DNA of 64,000 nt, taken from positions 15,606,501-15,670,500 of the forward strand of contig CM067559.1 in the NCBI GenBank assembly GCA_034509755.1. Direction: 5' to 3'. The position numbers were made by a program, and so were the translations under genes. The notes beneath the pieces are model-generated. The model was not told the DNA's origin. It was given only the letters and a program-made list of their open reading frames with translations, and made no database searches. The stretch comes from Anisodus tanguticus. Lineage: Eukaryota; Streptophyta; Magnoliopsida; Solanales; Solanaceae. Of the stretch, positions 52,800 to 64,000 are shown one piece after another. Numbering within the stretch: the stretch's first letter is position 1; each line of letters opens with the position of its first letter.

Positions 52800-54930
52800 G
52801 AGGCGTACTAAGCGCCCTCCTGAGTCTAGCTCACCGAAGTGGCCTCTGCTGGGGCATCAATGCCATGTGACTGTGGAGCAGGAACAATGCCTCTGTATTG
52901 CCCATCACAGGCTCACTCTATGGTGGTGGTAGTGGTGGACTGGTCTCTAGGGCCTGTGGAGTGTTTCCCACAACTAGTAGAGGAGTAGGATCTCTAGTAT
53001 CAACATATGTCTGTGGCTCCTTCGCCACTCCACTGGTACCAATCATTGAGGTCTCCTTACGAGAATGTGCTACCATCGCATCTACAACCGCCTACTCTAT
53101 CAATAGCAGGTCCTCATCAACTCTCTCAACAGCTGATCGGGTCTTCTCAAGCACCTCATCATCAGTCTCATCATTATCCTTACCCACTTCTTCCTGCCTT
53201 TGGGTGTCATCAAGAGTCTCTCTAATACCCTCTTTCTGGCCCTCCAACCCAAGCCTACTCATCTGATGTGGCTCTACACTCTGTGGCTGGAGCGGAACAC
53301 CTAAGAGATCTTCGATCTCAATAGTATTCAAGTTCTCCACTTTCTTCGTCAATCTATCCATGTCTACCCGAAGTGAAGAAACATCACTGCCACTATTGCC
53401 TCCAGTCTATGTACTCGGCCTGTCAAGAGGACAAGTGCATCATGGTGCTCCTTCTGTCTCTGCTGCACCACACCCAAGGCATCCCTAATCGGGGCTAAGG
53501 CACTTTAAATTATCTCTGTAATGCTCATATCAAGATGAGAGGACCGAGCATCAACAATTACCTTAATCTGGCCTATCCTCACTATATCAGCCCTTGATAA
53601 GATGGGTTCTAATGTAGTAGAAGTTGAAGGTGCAGGAGGAGCAGGGGCTGCTGGAGCTAGAGTACCTGCCGGAGTAGATGTGCTGGCTGTGGAGGAGATA
53701 GATGAAGTAGGGTTGGCTGATGTGGTGTCCTGTGTCTTTGTCCTCTCAGATGCGGATCCTTCTAAATCAACTAACTCAACCTGTGGGGCAGTGTCTACCA
53801 AGGCGCTGGTGGTTTTCCTTTTCTTTCTTCCGTGGTTTTTCTCAGCTTGAACTCTCAAAATATCACACATCAATAAGGCATCGATAAGATTATCCACTCG
53901 AGACAACTCAGGAACCTTGGCTTTATGACACAACTCTATAATTAGGCAAGGGAAAAGGAATGATGTCCTATCTTGTTGAGCTCTCTTGTCGATCTCCTTC
54001 TCAATCACATTACTAACATCAATCTATACGTGACTCATAATATAAGAAATCAAAATAATCTTCTCTAACCGAATGTCTATCTCATTGTATAACAGTTGCA
54101 ACTAGCTTCTCATAAAACTCAGCCAAAACTTAACTTCAGTGCTCAAGGTATTCTTGTAGATCTTCTTGCCCATGACTATCTATTTCGGTGGCGCATTGGA
54201 CACTATAGCGGTTGCCCATGGACGCTCATCATCTAATCGGCCTGTGATCTTGATAGCAAACTCATTGTGGTCATACTCAAGTCTAGGATGAATGGCATTG
54301 TTGATTGTGGTGCTGCCACAAGGAACAGTGACCCTACAAACCTCTACCTCCTTTAGCAATGCCTTAAGCTGCCCATTTGTTCTCTTTGGTACGGATGCAG
54401 TATAGGAGGCATAAAACTCATAGACCAATTCTTTGTTATACTGAGGTAATGGCTCAAGATAACATTGCCACCCATCAAAGATGAGCAAGTCCCAGACTCT
54501 TAAGAACTGGTCCCTCAAGCCGTTCATAGAAATCTGATTCTCCTCAATGAATGTTTTATCTTTGATCTTTTGATACTGGTCTTTGGACCTCTTGACACTG
54601 AACCTCTTGACTCTTGGGCCCTTTTTTGCCTCAACTCAGCCGCTCGGACCTTCTCCTCCGCAACATCCCCATCATCAGACTAGAAGGATAAATATGTAGT
54701 GGCATGAGAGGTTTGTGACCCCTCATCACTAGAAACAATGGTGTTGGGGTGCTTTCTTTTGTTGTCCAGCACAAGGTTGTTTTATGAGTTTGCACTGTTA
54801 GCGTGCCTTGACATTGGGGTATCAATTGGGCTACAGTAGGCCTCAAAGATCTACCTGATTGTGCCAGCTCATTGATTGTGATACCCTTTTATGCTTGCAT
54901 TTTTTTGGGTCATATCCACAAACAAGAGAC
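52800..54930 (-). pseudogene. Athila-like env-like ORF (putative plant transposon protein)
   Basis: Minus-strand reading: RPTVAQLIPQ near 54840; RDQFLRVWDLLIFDGWQCYL and LPQYNKELVYEFYASYTASV near 54515-54400; GKKIYKNTLSTEVKFWLSF near 54170; VIEKEIDKRAQQDRTSFLFPCLI near 54010-53935; then a Ser/Thr/Pro/Ala-rich segment and a coiled-coil-like end (LTKKVENLNTIEIEDLL, 53361-53310). The GW-x(13)-ELVYEFYA and FP-LI-ELC motifs are those of the domain called putative plant transposon protein, found downstream of pol in Athila-type elements. Function is unknown. Stops and shifts occur near 54600, 54115, 54030 and 53400. The 5' side is cut by the chromovirus at 54937. Confidence 0.6.
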
Positions 54931-54936
54931 ATGATA

Positions 54937-56497
54937 TGTAACACCACGTACTTTAGCTTTAGGATACATCAAGGTAAACACAATATTATCCTTAATTATG
55001 GTATTAGTTAATTAACTAGTGGATAAGTGTATATAAGCCTTGGAGACTACATTTTAGCCAAACATTTTTCTTGTAATAAAAGTAGGAGCAACAACGTACT
55101 AGTTCAGTGATTATACATTCAATTCTTAAAGGATTAAGGATCAATATTATCCAATTTTACTTCGGGTTTCGCTCACCGCTTCGATCTCGTTGTTCCATCT
55201 TGTCGTGATGTTGAATTCGGGCTTTCTTCGAAGTAAAGTAAGGTAAAAGAAGAGTAGCTCTTGGCATCTAAGATTGATCTATACAGGAGTATTCATGACA
55301 GTAGTTGGAGGTTGGATTCATAGGTACGTCAAGGCAAATCATTTCTTCTTTTGGCATGTTCTAAGAACGAAACGTAAATGTAATATTATTCCATAAATTA
55401 TTCTACTCTTAGTAGTTAAGGATGTTCATGTTATTCGTTCCTATTGTCAAAGCATGTCTAAATATATTCCTAAATCCTTATTAAGGTATATGAGAAAAAT
55501 GTTAGTATTCATAATGTTAACCAGAGATAAAACGATATTACATCACTCCGACAAACTTATAGTGTGTTATTATCATATCATTCATGCTTACATTCATGTA
55601 CATACCTTGACCTCAAAAGAAGTTATATACTCTACTATATGGTATGCATTATATATATGTATGGGATATAGGGAAAGGGAATGCGTTATATACGCACACC
55701 ACCTGCAGCTGGTACAGATATACACGATGATGATTATGCCCATAGAGGCCATTATGATATGATTGGATGCCCACAGAGGCTTGATGGCGTTATATATGCA
55801 TATGTGCATGACCGCATTAGCATTGTGCATGGCATTTAGGCATTCTACATAGACATGATACTTATGCATATTATGACCCTCAGAGGCATTCTGCACAGAT
55901 ATGGTACTGAGACATATTATGGCCCTCAGAGGCATTCTCTATTGGTTGGTTTTTTCTTATCTCAGGTTACTCCCAGTTCTCTATTATGCTATTTTTCATG
56001 TCTGACATACTCGGTACATTATTCGTACTGATGTCCTTTTTGGACGCTGTGTTTCATGCCTACAGGCTCAGGAAAAGAGGGTAAAGGTCCGCAGTAGTAG
56101 GTGGCTGGTTCAGCTGATATTGGAGCACTTTACTTGTTCCAGAGTTGCAGTCTAGTCGTGGTACGATTTTTTTTTATATGCATAGGGGTATGGCGGGGCC
56201 CTGTTCCAACCTTATGATGTCATGTACTCTTTAGAGGATTGTAGACAGATGTACTGTGTATAGTAGTCGTGTAAGGCCTTGTCGGCCTTAGTATGTATAT
56301 ATGCATATATTGGGTTCTTCCATTTGCAAGAGTTTACACAATACCTTTCCAGTTTATCATACCTATGTGTCAGTAGGATACTTTCTGACGACCCTAGTGG
56401 CTATGCTTAATTATGGTTAGATGTTAAATTATGATTAGTGGTTCCCGGCAGGTAGGGTTCGGGTACCCGTCATGACCCTCCGGTTTTGGTCATGACA
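54937..56497 (+). repeat. 5' LTR of the chromovirus (1561 bp, internal deletions)
   Basis: Starts TGTAACACCACGTACTTTAG and ends TTTTGGTCATGACA. Compared with the 3' LTR it lacks about 395 bp after position 54990 and about 150 bp after 55030. It contains TATTATGGCCCTCAGAGGCATTC-like tandem units (55860-55940). Short frames in it are duplicated in the 3' LTR and are not genes. Confidence 0.8.
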
Positions 56498-57110
56498 AAC
56501 TTAGTATTAGAGCAGGTCTGTCCTAGGGAGTCTACAAGCCGTGTCTAGTAGAGTCTTGTTTATGGGTGTGTTGTGCACCACCCTCATAGACAAGAGGCTA
56601 CAGGGTATTTAGGATGATGGTTACTTTTCTTCTTAATCTAGAATCGTGCTATAGAGCTTAGTTGTAAGAATTCTCTTTATAAACCTTATCGTGTTTATGA
56701 TTACATCAATACCTTCTTCCAACAGGGATATGATTAGCAGGGAGATTGAGTATAAATGCGAGTATTATGCTCTCTATTGAGACAGACCCATTAGAGGATA
56801 GATATGAGTAAGTTGCTTTCCCAAGCACGACTTCAACTTAGAGCATCTGATAGAGATAGTCCATTGAGGGGTCAGGGAGCTCATAACCAAGGGAGTTTAT
56901 TAGCGATGCCAATATATCAGGGTCAAAGTTGTAAAGGTCGAGTGAGACCGTCCCGATCATTTTGTAGTCAGTATGGTCGAGCGCATCTTGGATTATGCCG
57001 TAAAAATACATGGGTTGGTTTAGTGTGGCAGCCATGGCCACAACATTCTGAAGTGTCCCAAGTTGATGCACAACGGTCAGGATAAGATGATTATGAGTTG
57101 TACAACTCTA
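56498..57110 (+). pseudogene. Chromovirus PBS and gag-like fragment
   Basis: A degenerate TTAGTATTAGAGCAGGTC primer zone (56500-56518) follows the LTR. A frame at 56804-57082 has Gln/Arg-rich text and CSQYGRAHLGLC, reminiscent of the first half of the gag zinc knuckle (C-x2-C-x3-H type) in Del elements, with one Cys lost. The capsid core is missing. Confidence 0.45.
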
Positions 57111-59050
57111 CGAGCAGAGCGATATACCAAAAAAAAAGCGAGATGAAAAGCGGAAGACATCATTGGAAGCTTTAATAAGTTATGAAAATCTACACGTTTT
57201 ACAGTTACCTTTGCTGATTAGAATGAGGGAATATGTTATGTATGTGCGACCATGTTAGAATAGATTGAGAATTGTCCCAGAGTATCATTAACAAGAAGGA
57301 TTGCCACAACCGAATTGTCTGAAGAGTGACCATCAGTAAATTATGAAGATCACGTAAAGTGACATACCCAAAATAGTGAGCCCAAGTCATATATAAGGAC
57401 CGAGTTATCCACGGTAGTGGAAGCGGACATAAGCCTCTCATATTTGTGTAAAGGGCAATCCCCCGTACTATTGAGAATTACATGTATTAATGTTAGTAAG
57501 CTAAGACACGCTATAGGTATTGGACTGGTAAGGTCTTCAGCTTCATTGTGCAGCATGTTACAATTCTAAATAACCTCTAGATAACAATAACATGTTAGGG
57601 ACAATTGAGGATGAGAACTATGGAACAATCGAAGAATGGTTGTAAGAAATATGAAAATAGTTAATAAGTATGAATGGAATGGTATGATCAAGTATCAAGG
57701 CAGAAATGTTTTCCATTTAATGAAGAATAGAATGAAGGATTACGACAAGAAGGATAAAGGTGAATGAGATTATAGTTATGCAGGTTTCACAAATGTATGA
57801 TTACTCCAGAACGGTGTAAGGACCGATGGTAGAGGAGGGACAATAAGAACTCTTCGACCAAAGGTGATGAACCTCTGCTGTTCAGGAAGATAGTATGAGA
57901 ATTACTTTGAGATAAGAGACCCCAGGGCGACTTGAAAATGGAAATGTAAAGGTAAGACGAATAAGCACTCGGTCGATAGGAAATCTAATAATGATAAGAC
58001 AAGAAAACTTGACAAGTCATGGGATCATGTAACACTGTGAATTGGATCTAAACATACGAAGCATCGGTTCCATAACATATGCAGTCATACCTCTCAGAAA
58101 GTATGTAAACGGAAGTAACAATGAGTAAAGCTCGAGATTAGCACCTAAACAGGTGAAAAGGGGCCAATGATGCCTATGGATATAAGGTAGACATTAAAGA
58201 TATATGTCAAAGAGATAATGGCATTATAATGAGATAAAATTTCAGGAAAATACAGACGTCTATGGGCATTTTTGAACTGACCAAAGGTTCTACGAGATAG
58301 ATAAAGTAATGGGTGTACAATTTAACGAGATCAAGGTAATCTTTTCTCAAAGCGCCATTGACAGAAAGTCTTAGCCATAAGGCAAGTGAAGGAATTAGAA
58401 TCTAAGTATAATGATCAGGTTTGGATATAGTAGGCCAACGTCATGTAATGCAAATTCGTCAGAATCTTCCACGTACAGAATAAGGGAATAAGTTAACAAC
58501 TCATCCTTTAAGGGGTAGTAACGCCAATGATTGGAATCAGGAGCAATGTTTGGGAGTACGTATGTATACCATAATATTTTAGAATTAAGAAGAATACGAC
58601 AAACAAGGAAATGAGTGAATAAGAGGCAAAAGAAGTAAGAAATGAAGTTGTTTATAATTATGAGTAGTGAGAAGGTACGAAAAAAATTCCTTTCAAATCA
58701 TGAATGAGAGTTAACTGCGATGATACACACTTCAGATTCGATGACATTGTCCATAAAGTGTTCATGGTTGAGGTACGAAAAACATAAGAGTTTTCAGCAC
58801 ACCAATTAGTAAACGAAGCTGAGTTGACAATAGAATCATTCACCCACAAGCGACTTGACTAATGTGAGGACGAATGAGAGAAATTAAACTGAGTGAACGC
58901 ATCAGTTAGCTAAGTGGGAGTGCGATTGGAGGATTCAGACAGTGAAAGCCCTATGACTCAGAATACAGCAGGGTCATCCCTCATATTGGAAGAAAAGGAA
59001 CGTCACGATGAAGATCCTATTTTAGGGAAGATCGGCAAGAATATTTAACA
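57111..59050 (+). other. Chromovirus interior without recognisable RT
   Basis: This is where protease, reverse transcriptase and RNase H should lie. I scanned the frames and found no YVDD, no DTG/DSG and no RNase H motif. The stretch is rich in A and G on the plus strand and stop-rich. It may be a rearranged or very decayed pol, or foreign sequence. Confidence 0.5.
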
Positions 59051-59089
59051 GAAGAAAACCGCAAACTTCGAGTATAATGGGAGAGGGAC

Positions 59090-59990
59090 CCCAGGCGGAA
59101 GGTCCATTTGTGTATTCCCAATGTAGCAGGATTACGAGACAAGATTATGATAGAGGTCTATTGCTCATGATATTCCATTCACCCTGGATCTACTAAGATG
59201 TATCATGATCTCAAAGGTATGTATTGGTGGAACGACATGAAGAGGAACATTGCGGAGTTTGTAGCTCAGTGTCTTAATTGTCAGCAACTAAAAATTGAGT
59301 ACCAAAAGCCCGGCTACTTGACTTAGAACATTGAGGTCCCGATGTAGTAATGGGAAATTATTAATATGGATTTCATTATGTGTTACCTCGCTCTTATCAT
59401 AAGTTTGATTGACTGACCAAATCAGCTCAATTTCTGGTGGTCAAAACTACCTACACAGCCGAGGACTACGCAAAGTTGTACGCTAAGGAGATTGTTCGCC
59501 TTCATGATATGCCCATTTCTATTATATCTGACCGAGGTGCGCAGTTCACAGTTAATTTCTGGAGGTCATTTAAAAAAAATATTTTGAACACTCAAGTTGA
59601 TCTTAGCACAGCTTTCCACCCTCAGACATACGGGCAAGCTAAACGTACGATCCAATCACTCGAGGACATACTATGAGCTTGTGTATTAGACATTAAGGGA
59701 AGTTGGGATGATCATTTACAATTATCATGCTAGTATCAAGATGGTTCCATATGAAGCTTTGCATGGACATAAATGTAGATCTCCTATCGGATGGTTCGAA
59801 GTAGGAGAATTAGAATTATGAGGCCTAACCTAGTGCACCAATCCACTGAGAAGGTGAAAATTATCCAAGAATGGCTGTTAGCCGCTCTGAATAGTCAGAG
59901 GTCATATTCAGATGTGCGGCGGCAGGACTTAGAGTTCCAAGTGGACGATTGGGTCTTTTGAAGATTTCTCCAATGGAGGGTGTAATGAGA
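59090..59990 (+). pseudogene. Chromovirus integrase
   Basis: The zinc-binding HHCC region reads IHPGSTKMYHDLKGMYWW and FVAQCLNCQQLK (59175-59295). The catalytic core in 59437-59676 reads KTTYTAEDYAKLYAKEIVRLH, ISDRGAQFTVNFW (Asp) and STAFHPQTYGQAKRTIQSLEDIL, where the catalytic Glu of GQAER is Lys (GQAKR). Integrase would insert the cDNA. Stops occur before 59437 and at 59674, with a frameshift after 59700 and again near 59960. The key change and stops make it inactive. Confidence 0.85.
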
Positions 59991-60380
59991 TTTGGGAAAA
60001 AGGGAAAGCTCAATCCAAGGTACATTGGGTTATATCGCGTAATTCGACGAATCGGCCAAGTGGCTTACGAATTGGACTTGCCTTTGGAGTTAGAGTTTGT
60101 TCATCTGGTTTTTCATGTTTCTATGTTAAGAACGTGTGTTGGGAATCCTTCCCAGATTATGCCAATTGACGATGTGAAAGTTATAGAGAACATATAAAAA
60201 GGTTCATATTGCTATCCTAGATTGTCAAGTCCACAAGTTAAGGACTAAAGATGTAGCCTTCGTGAAGGTACTATGGTGAAATAGGAATGTAGAAGAGATG
60301 ACGTGGGAAACAGAATAGGATATGAAGTACAAGTATCCCCACTTATTTCAGACTAAAGTCGATGCTCCGAGTGAAGCATA
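59949..60380 (+). pseudogene. Integrase C-terminus and chromodomain-like end
   Basis: Frame 59949-60197 reads SPMEGVMRFGKKGKLNPRYIGLYRVIRRIG and HLVFHVSMLRTCVGNPS, the GPY/F-type integrase C-terminus (GPY is GLY here). After a stop, other frames give KVLWR/NVEEMTWE-like and KYPHLFQ-like text (60260-60350), the chromodomain-like tail that directs Del/Tekay elements to heterochromatin. Confidence 0.75.
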
Positions 60381-60568
60381 ACCTCTCCAAGAGCTGACAT
60401 ATGGATACATAAGGTGAGTTCCCACTTTAGATAGTTATGATTGATGTTTGACGGCCACATGAAGCTCGGTGATATGTATATGTTAATGTATGGCCGTATA
60501 AGGCAAGTTTGGATATCTTCTACTCGCTGACAGAATGTATACTTCCTATTCGAGGACGAATGTTACTA

Positions 60569-60580
60569 AGGGGGAGATGA
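60569..60580 (+). other. Chromovirus polypurine tract
   Basis: AAGGGGGAGATGA-type purine run immediately before TGTAACACC of the 3' LTR. Confidence 0.75.
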
Positions 60581-62349
60581 TGTAACACCCCATGCTTTAG
60601 CTTTAGGATACATCGAGGTACACACATATGAGTTTAATGAGATTGAGGTCATTCATGAAGTTATAGAAGATTTTTACCAATGTTGAAGAGGTTACGCAGA
60701 GATTAAAGTTTAAACGAATTAGAGGAATAAGTTTTGTTAAAGTTCAGAATATGGAACAAGTTATAAAGACCGTATAGAATTTTTGTCATAGAATCAAGAG
60801 CTCAGTGGATAAAGGGGCAAAGTCCCAAAACAATTTAGAATTTAACAAGTGTGACGATGGGATTAATAATAATAGTTTTGTATGTCCCAAAAGAGGTTAT
60901 GCACTAGTGGTATATCACACGATTATGACATTGAGTATATGAATGTTTTATAAGTTATTAAGATTTAAGTGAATTGGGATCAAGAAATTAATTATATGGA
61001 TAATTGGTTAAATATTGAGATAATGTAGAAGAGTAAAGGATTAATTATGGTATTAGTTAATTAACTAGTGGATAAGTGTTAAATATAGTTGTGTCCGCGT
61101 GTTTACTAGCCACAAGGGCAGCCAAGTGACTAATACACTTCATATACCATTTTGATGAAAAATGGATAGTTTAAATGCCTTTGCCTTTATTTAAAGGTTC
61201 TGGAACCCATGACATATTAAGATATAAGCCTTGGAGACTCCATTTTAGCCAAACATTTTTCTTGTAATTAAAGTAGGAGCAGCAACGTACTAGTTCAATG
61301 ATTATACATTCAATTCTTAAAGGATTAAGGATCAACATTATCCAATTTTACTATGGGTTTCGTTCACCGCTTCGATCTCGTTGTTCCATCTTGTCGTGAT
61401 GTTTAATTCGGGCTTTCTTCGAAGTAAAGTAAGGTAAAAGAAGAGTAGCTCTTGGCATATAAGATTGATCTATAGAGGAGTATTCACGACAGTAGTTGGA
61501 GGTTGGATTCATAGGTATGTCAAGGCAAATCATTTCTTCTTTTGGCATGTTCTAAGAACGAAACGTAAATGTAATATTGTTCCATAAATTATTCTACTCT
61601 TAGTAATTAAGGATGTTCCTGTTATTCGTTCCTATTGTCAAAGCATGTCTAAATATATTCCTAAATCCTTATTGAGGTATATGAGAAAAATGTTAGTATT
61701 CATAATGTTAACCAGAGATAAAGCGATATTACATCACTTCGACAAACTTATAGTGTCTTATTATTATATCATTCATGCATTACATTCATGTACATACCTT
61801 GACCTCAAAAGAAGTTATATACTCTACTATATGGTATGCATTATATATATGTATGGGATATGGGGAAAGGGAAGGCGTTATATACGCACACCACCTGCAG
61901 CTGGTACAGATATACACTATGATGATTATGCCCACAGCGGCCAATATGATATGATGGGATGCCCACAGAGGATTGATGGCGTTATATATGCATTTGTGCA
62001 TGACCGCATTAGCATTGTGCATGGCATTTAGGCATTCTACAAAGACATGATACTTATGCATATTATGGCCCTCAAAGGCATTCTGCACAGACATGGTACT
62101 GAGGCATATTATGGCCCTCAGAGGCATTCTCTATTGGTTGGTTGTTTTTTGTCTCAGGTTACTCCCAGTTCTCTATTATGCTATTTTTCATGTCTGACAT
62201 ACTCGGTACATTATTCGTACTGATGTCCTTTTTGGACGCTGTGTTTCATGCCCACAGGCTCAGGCAAAGAGGGTAAAGGTCCGCAGTAGTAGGTGGCTGG
62301 TTCAGCTGATATTGGAGCACTCTACTTCTTCCATAGTTGTAGTCTAGTC
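60581..62349 (+). repeat. 3' LTR of the chromovirus, 3'-truncated
   Basis: Starts TGTAACACCCCATGC. It matches the 5' LTR up to AGTCTAGTC (62341-62349) and then changes to unrelated text. The last 340 bp of the LTR (5' LTR 56158-56497) are missing. It contains the two segments deleted from the 5' LTR. Confidence 0.85.
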
Positions 62350-64000
62350 TAGTTAATGTGATTTTCAGCATGATCTATTAGAAAGAATGTTCATTATGTT
62401 GATTTAATCTTAGTTAACTATTAGGTTGTCTTGAACTAGGTAAGCCTAAAGTGTTGGCTGTTGGATCATATATAAATTGGATTGAATAGATAACATGCTA
62501 GCATAGATTTAGTTTAGTCAAATATAGGCTGATTGAGTTTAACAGTGTTCAAAATGATGTTAGTTTCAGCTGATTTTAACTGAAAAGCACAATATATGAC
62601 TATTTGCCTCATTGCAATTAGTATGTATGTGGTTCATATCAATATAGGGTTTACTAAGCTATGAATGGGTTGTTAAGGTCAGGTTTGCTTGATTAATGTG
62701 TGTGCTAGCTTCCAATGACCATGTTTAGTTCAAATGGATTGTCAATACCTATCATGACCTCTAAATTTGGCTTAAGCTAAAGGATAGGATAAAAAGATGC
62801 TGTGTTGGTATTTTCATGTTGTTTTAAAGTGTATTAATAACTGGGAACTATTAGAACTGACATGAATAGTTACAAGACACTTAGTGACATAACTTGAAAC
62901 TTGTCTAGAGATGTGTAAGTTGCTTGGGTAATTTAACACATAGCTATGATATGGGTGCCATGTATACTTGTCTATTCTAACTTGCCCTGTTTGTTTGTAC
63001 TATTTGGCCTAAAGTAAAAAATGCATATGCCCCCAAGGGTTTTTTAGACTGTTACAATTCCAATGTGTAGTTGTGCAGATCATTCCTCCCATTTTCTTCA
63101 TGACTGTCCTACACATGGTTTAACTTAGTTCCTCTTTGTTGTTAACTTGGACTATGTGTTTATTAAGCCAATGTTATGTACATACATATTGATTGAACCA
63201 AAGTGTGTTGTCCCTGTTCATCCTTGTATCCATACCTGCTTCCATATAGATCAACTAGAACACTAGAGTCCCCTAACCTATTAGAGATGAACTATTAGCA
63301 TGTGTTGATATGCTCGTGTTGTAATGTGATTCAGGAACTTGTTATTTAGTTTGATATCCTTTAGGACCCATCATGTGTTTTTCTGGTGCTCCAAAATTAG
63401 TAGTGTTAAGGGTATATTTACAGCACGTCATTTTCCTTCCTTTGCATGAACCTAGCAGTAATCTTAAGTTCAACATAACCTCTGTGCTATGCAACTGTTT
63501 GAAATGTTGATTGTTTGAGCAATTCTTTAGCTAAGTGACTTCTTGTCTTCCATGTTTTCTTTCTCCTGATTTGAGTAGTTCATCATGCTCAGTTGAAGAT
63601 GTTAGGCTATGCATAGGTGTTTCACTGTACTGTATGTTTTCTTGCTTCTGTACATTTACTACTTTCACAAAGACTAGTTGAACTTTGAGGTGCCCAAGGC
63701 CATAACTAAATTGGAGTAGTTGTTATGTATATGCCCTATCTGTCCCCCCTCCCCCTCTTATATCTTAGTGTTTATGTTGTTCATTTGAAATACATGTCGA
63801 TATACATCATAGTATACAGGTTGTATACTGAATATACTCACTATATGAAAGTATATAGGTTGTATATCATCTTGTATATCAGTCATAGGTGTCATATTAT
63901 ATGGGATTATTGGGCCTAACCTATTTCCACTGGCATTCTCTATTTTTTCTTCATGATTATGTGTTGGGCCTGGCCCATTCTTGTTATTATGTTTGCCCTC
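62350..64000. other. Unassigned non-coding DNA
   Basis: Rather T-rich and stop-rich on all frames, with no domain text. A TATAC/GTATA-rich stretch lies at 63785-63890, followed by TTGGGCCTAACC and GTTGGGCCTGGCCC, similar in style to the RTE-like 3' region at 48200-48290 and to the C2/C4 leaders. It could be the 3' UTR of a retroelement that continues beyond the window. Confidence 0.35.

Larger units (their letters stand above)
54937..62349 (+). mobile_element. Del/Tekay-type chromovirus (Ty3/gypsy), defective
   Basis: 5' LTR 54937-56497, PBS, gag-like fragment, an unrecognisable 2-kb stretch, integrase, chromodomain-like end, PPT (60569-60580), 3' LTR 60581-62349 (cut short). The internal region is 4.08 kb, short for a complete chromovirus. 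It sits in the Athila-like element, so it is the younger of the two. Confidence 0.8.

Noticed and set aside
55454..55935. Frames of 102-128 codons, repeated at 61645-62127
   Set aside because: Both sit in the two LTRs of one chromovirus, and frame content follows the LTR repeat, not protein constraint.

Overview
The window is nuclear DNA of a dicot plant. A Solanaceae species is the best guess, from the TTG-tailed RTE/TS-type 3' end near 48.5 kb and the style of the Copia, Ogre-like and chromovirus elements; this is inference, since no species-specific locus was recognised. Evidence for a plant is direct: one spliced ZIP metal-transporter gene with plant introns, Stowaway MITEs, a TRIM, a SINE, and nested Ty1/copia and Ty3/gypsy retrotransposons. 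The only gene that looks functional is the ZIP transporter (three exons, 38713-43700, 347 codons, + strand). Its promoter carries a perfect 10-bp zinc-deficiency response element (38194-38203) and a TATA box (38483-38490).

Layout from left to right. 1-8.5 kb: a decayed Copia element (C1) broken by two LTRs of one giant-LTR family (Ogre/Tat-like); one belongs to an element running off the left edge (1-3993, - strand) and one is a solo LTR (4297-8019). 8.5-11.8 kb: a TRIM remnant, a 460-bp direct repeat pair, and a non-autonomous DNA element holding a tRNA-derived SINE with 17-bp target duplications. 11.8-16.75 kb: Copia C2 (+), lacking the gag core and carrying a 523-bp tandem duplication of its protease. 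17.4-17.7 kb: Stowaway MITE. 17.87-24.17 kb: a different Copia element with 1.1-kb LTRs about 98% alike, a perfect AGATT target duplication and a badly decayed interior. 24.2-25.8 kb: anonymous DNA and a second Stowaway. 25.86-29.65 kb: Copia C4 (-), same gag-less subfamily as C2, with RNase H deleted. 29.88-31.96 kb: a foldback Mutator-like element with a 9-bp target duplication, split by a solo LTR of the 17.87-kb family that has its own GAAAC duplication. 32.16-37.49 kb: Copia C3 (+), its 5' LTR interrupted by a pogo/Lemi1-like DNA transposon.

37.5-44.26 kb: Stowaway MITE, ZIP promoter and gene. Intron 2 (3.0 kb) contains a TRIM with inverted LTRs and an older LTR-like remnant. 44.26-48.12 kb: Copia C5 (-), cut off just downstream of the ZIP gene, with the best preserved pol in the window. 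48.1-49.6 kb: an RTE/SINE 3' end and an antisense LINE zf-RVT/RNase H remnant. 49.6-54.9 kb: the 3' half of an Athila-like Gypsy element (-), with an intact TRIM in its LTR. 54.94-62.35 kb: a Del/Tekay-type chromovirus (+) that keeps integrase and chromodomain but has no recognisable reverse transcriptase. 62.35-64 kb: unassigned.

No cellular pathway is shared between genes here. The biology lies in zinc-responsive control of one membrane transporter inside a multi-layer nest of retroelements, several of which appear non-autonomous, with a datable order of insertions. Nearly all other long reading frames are retroelement remnants or chance frames. All identities come from reading the sequence; no database search was run.
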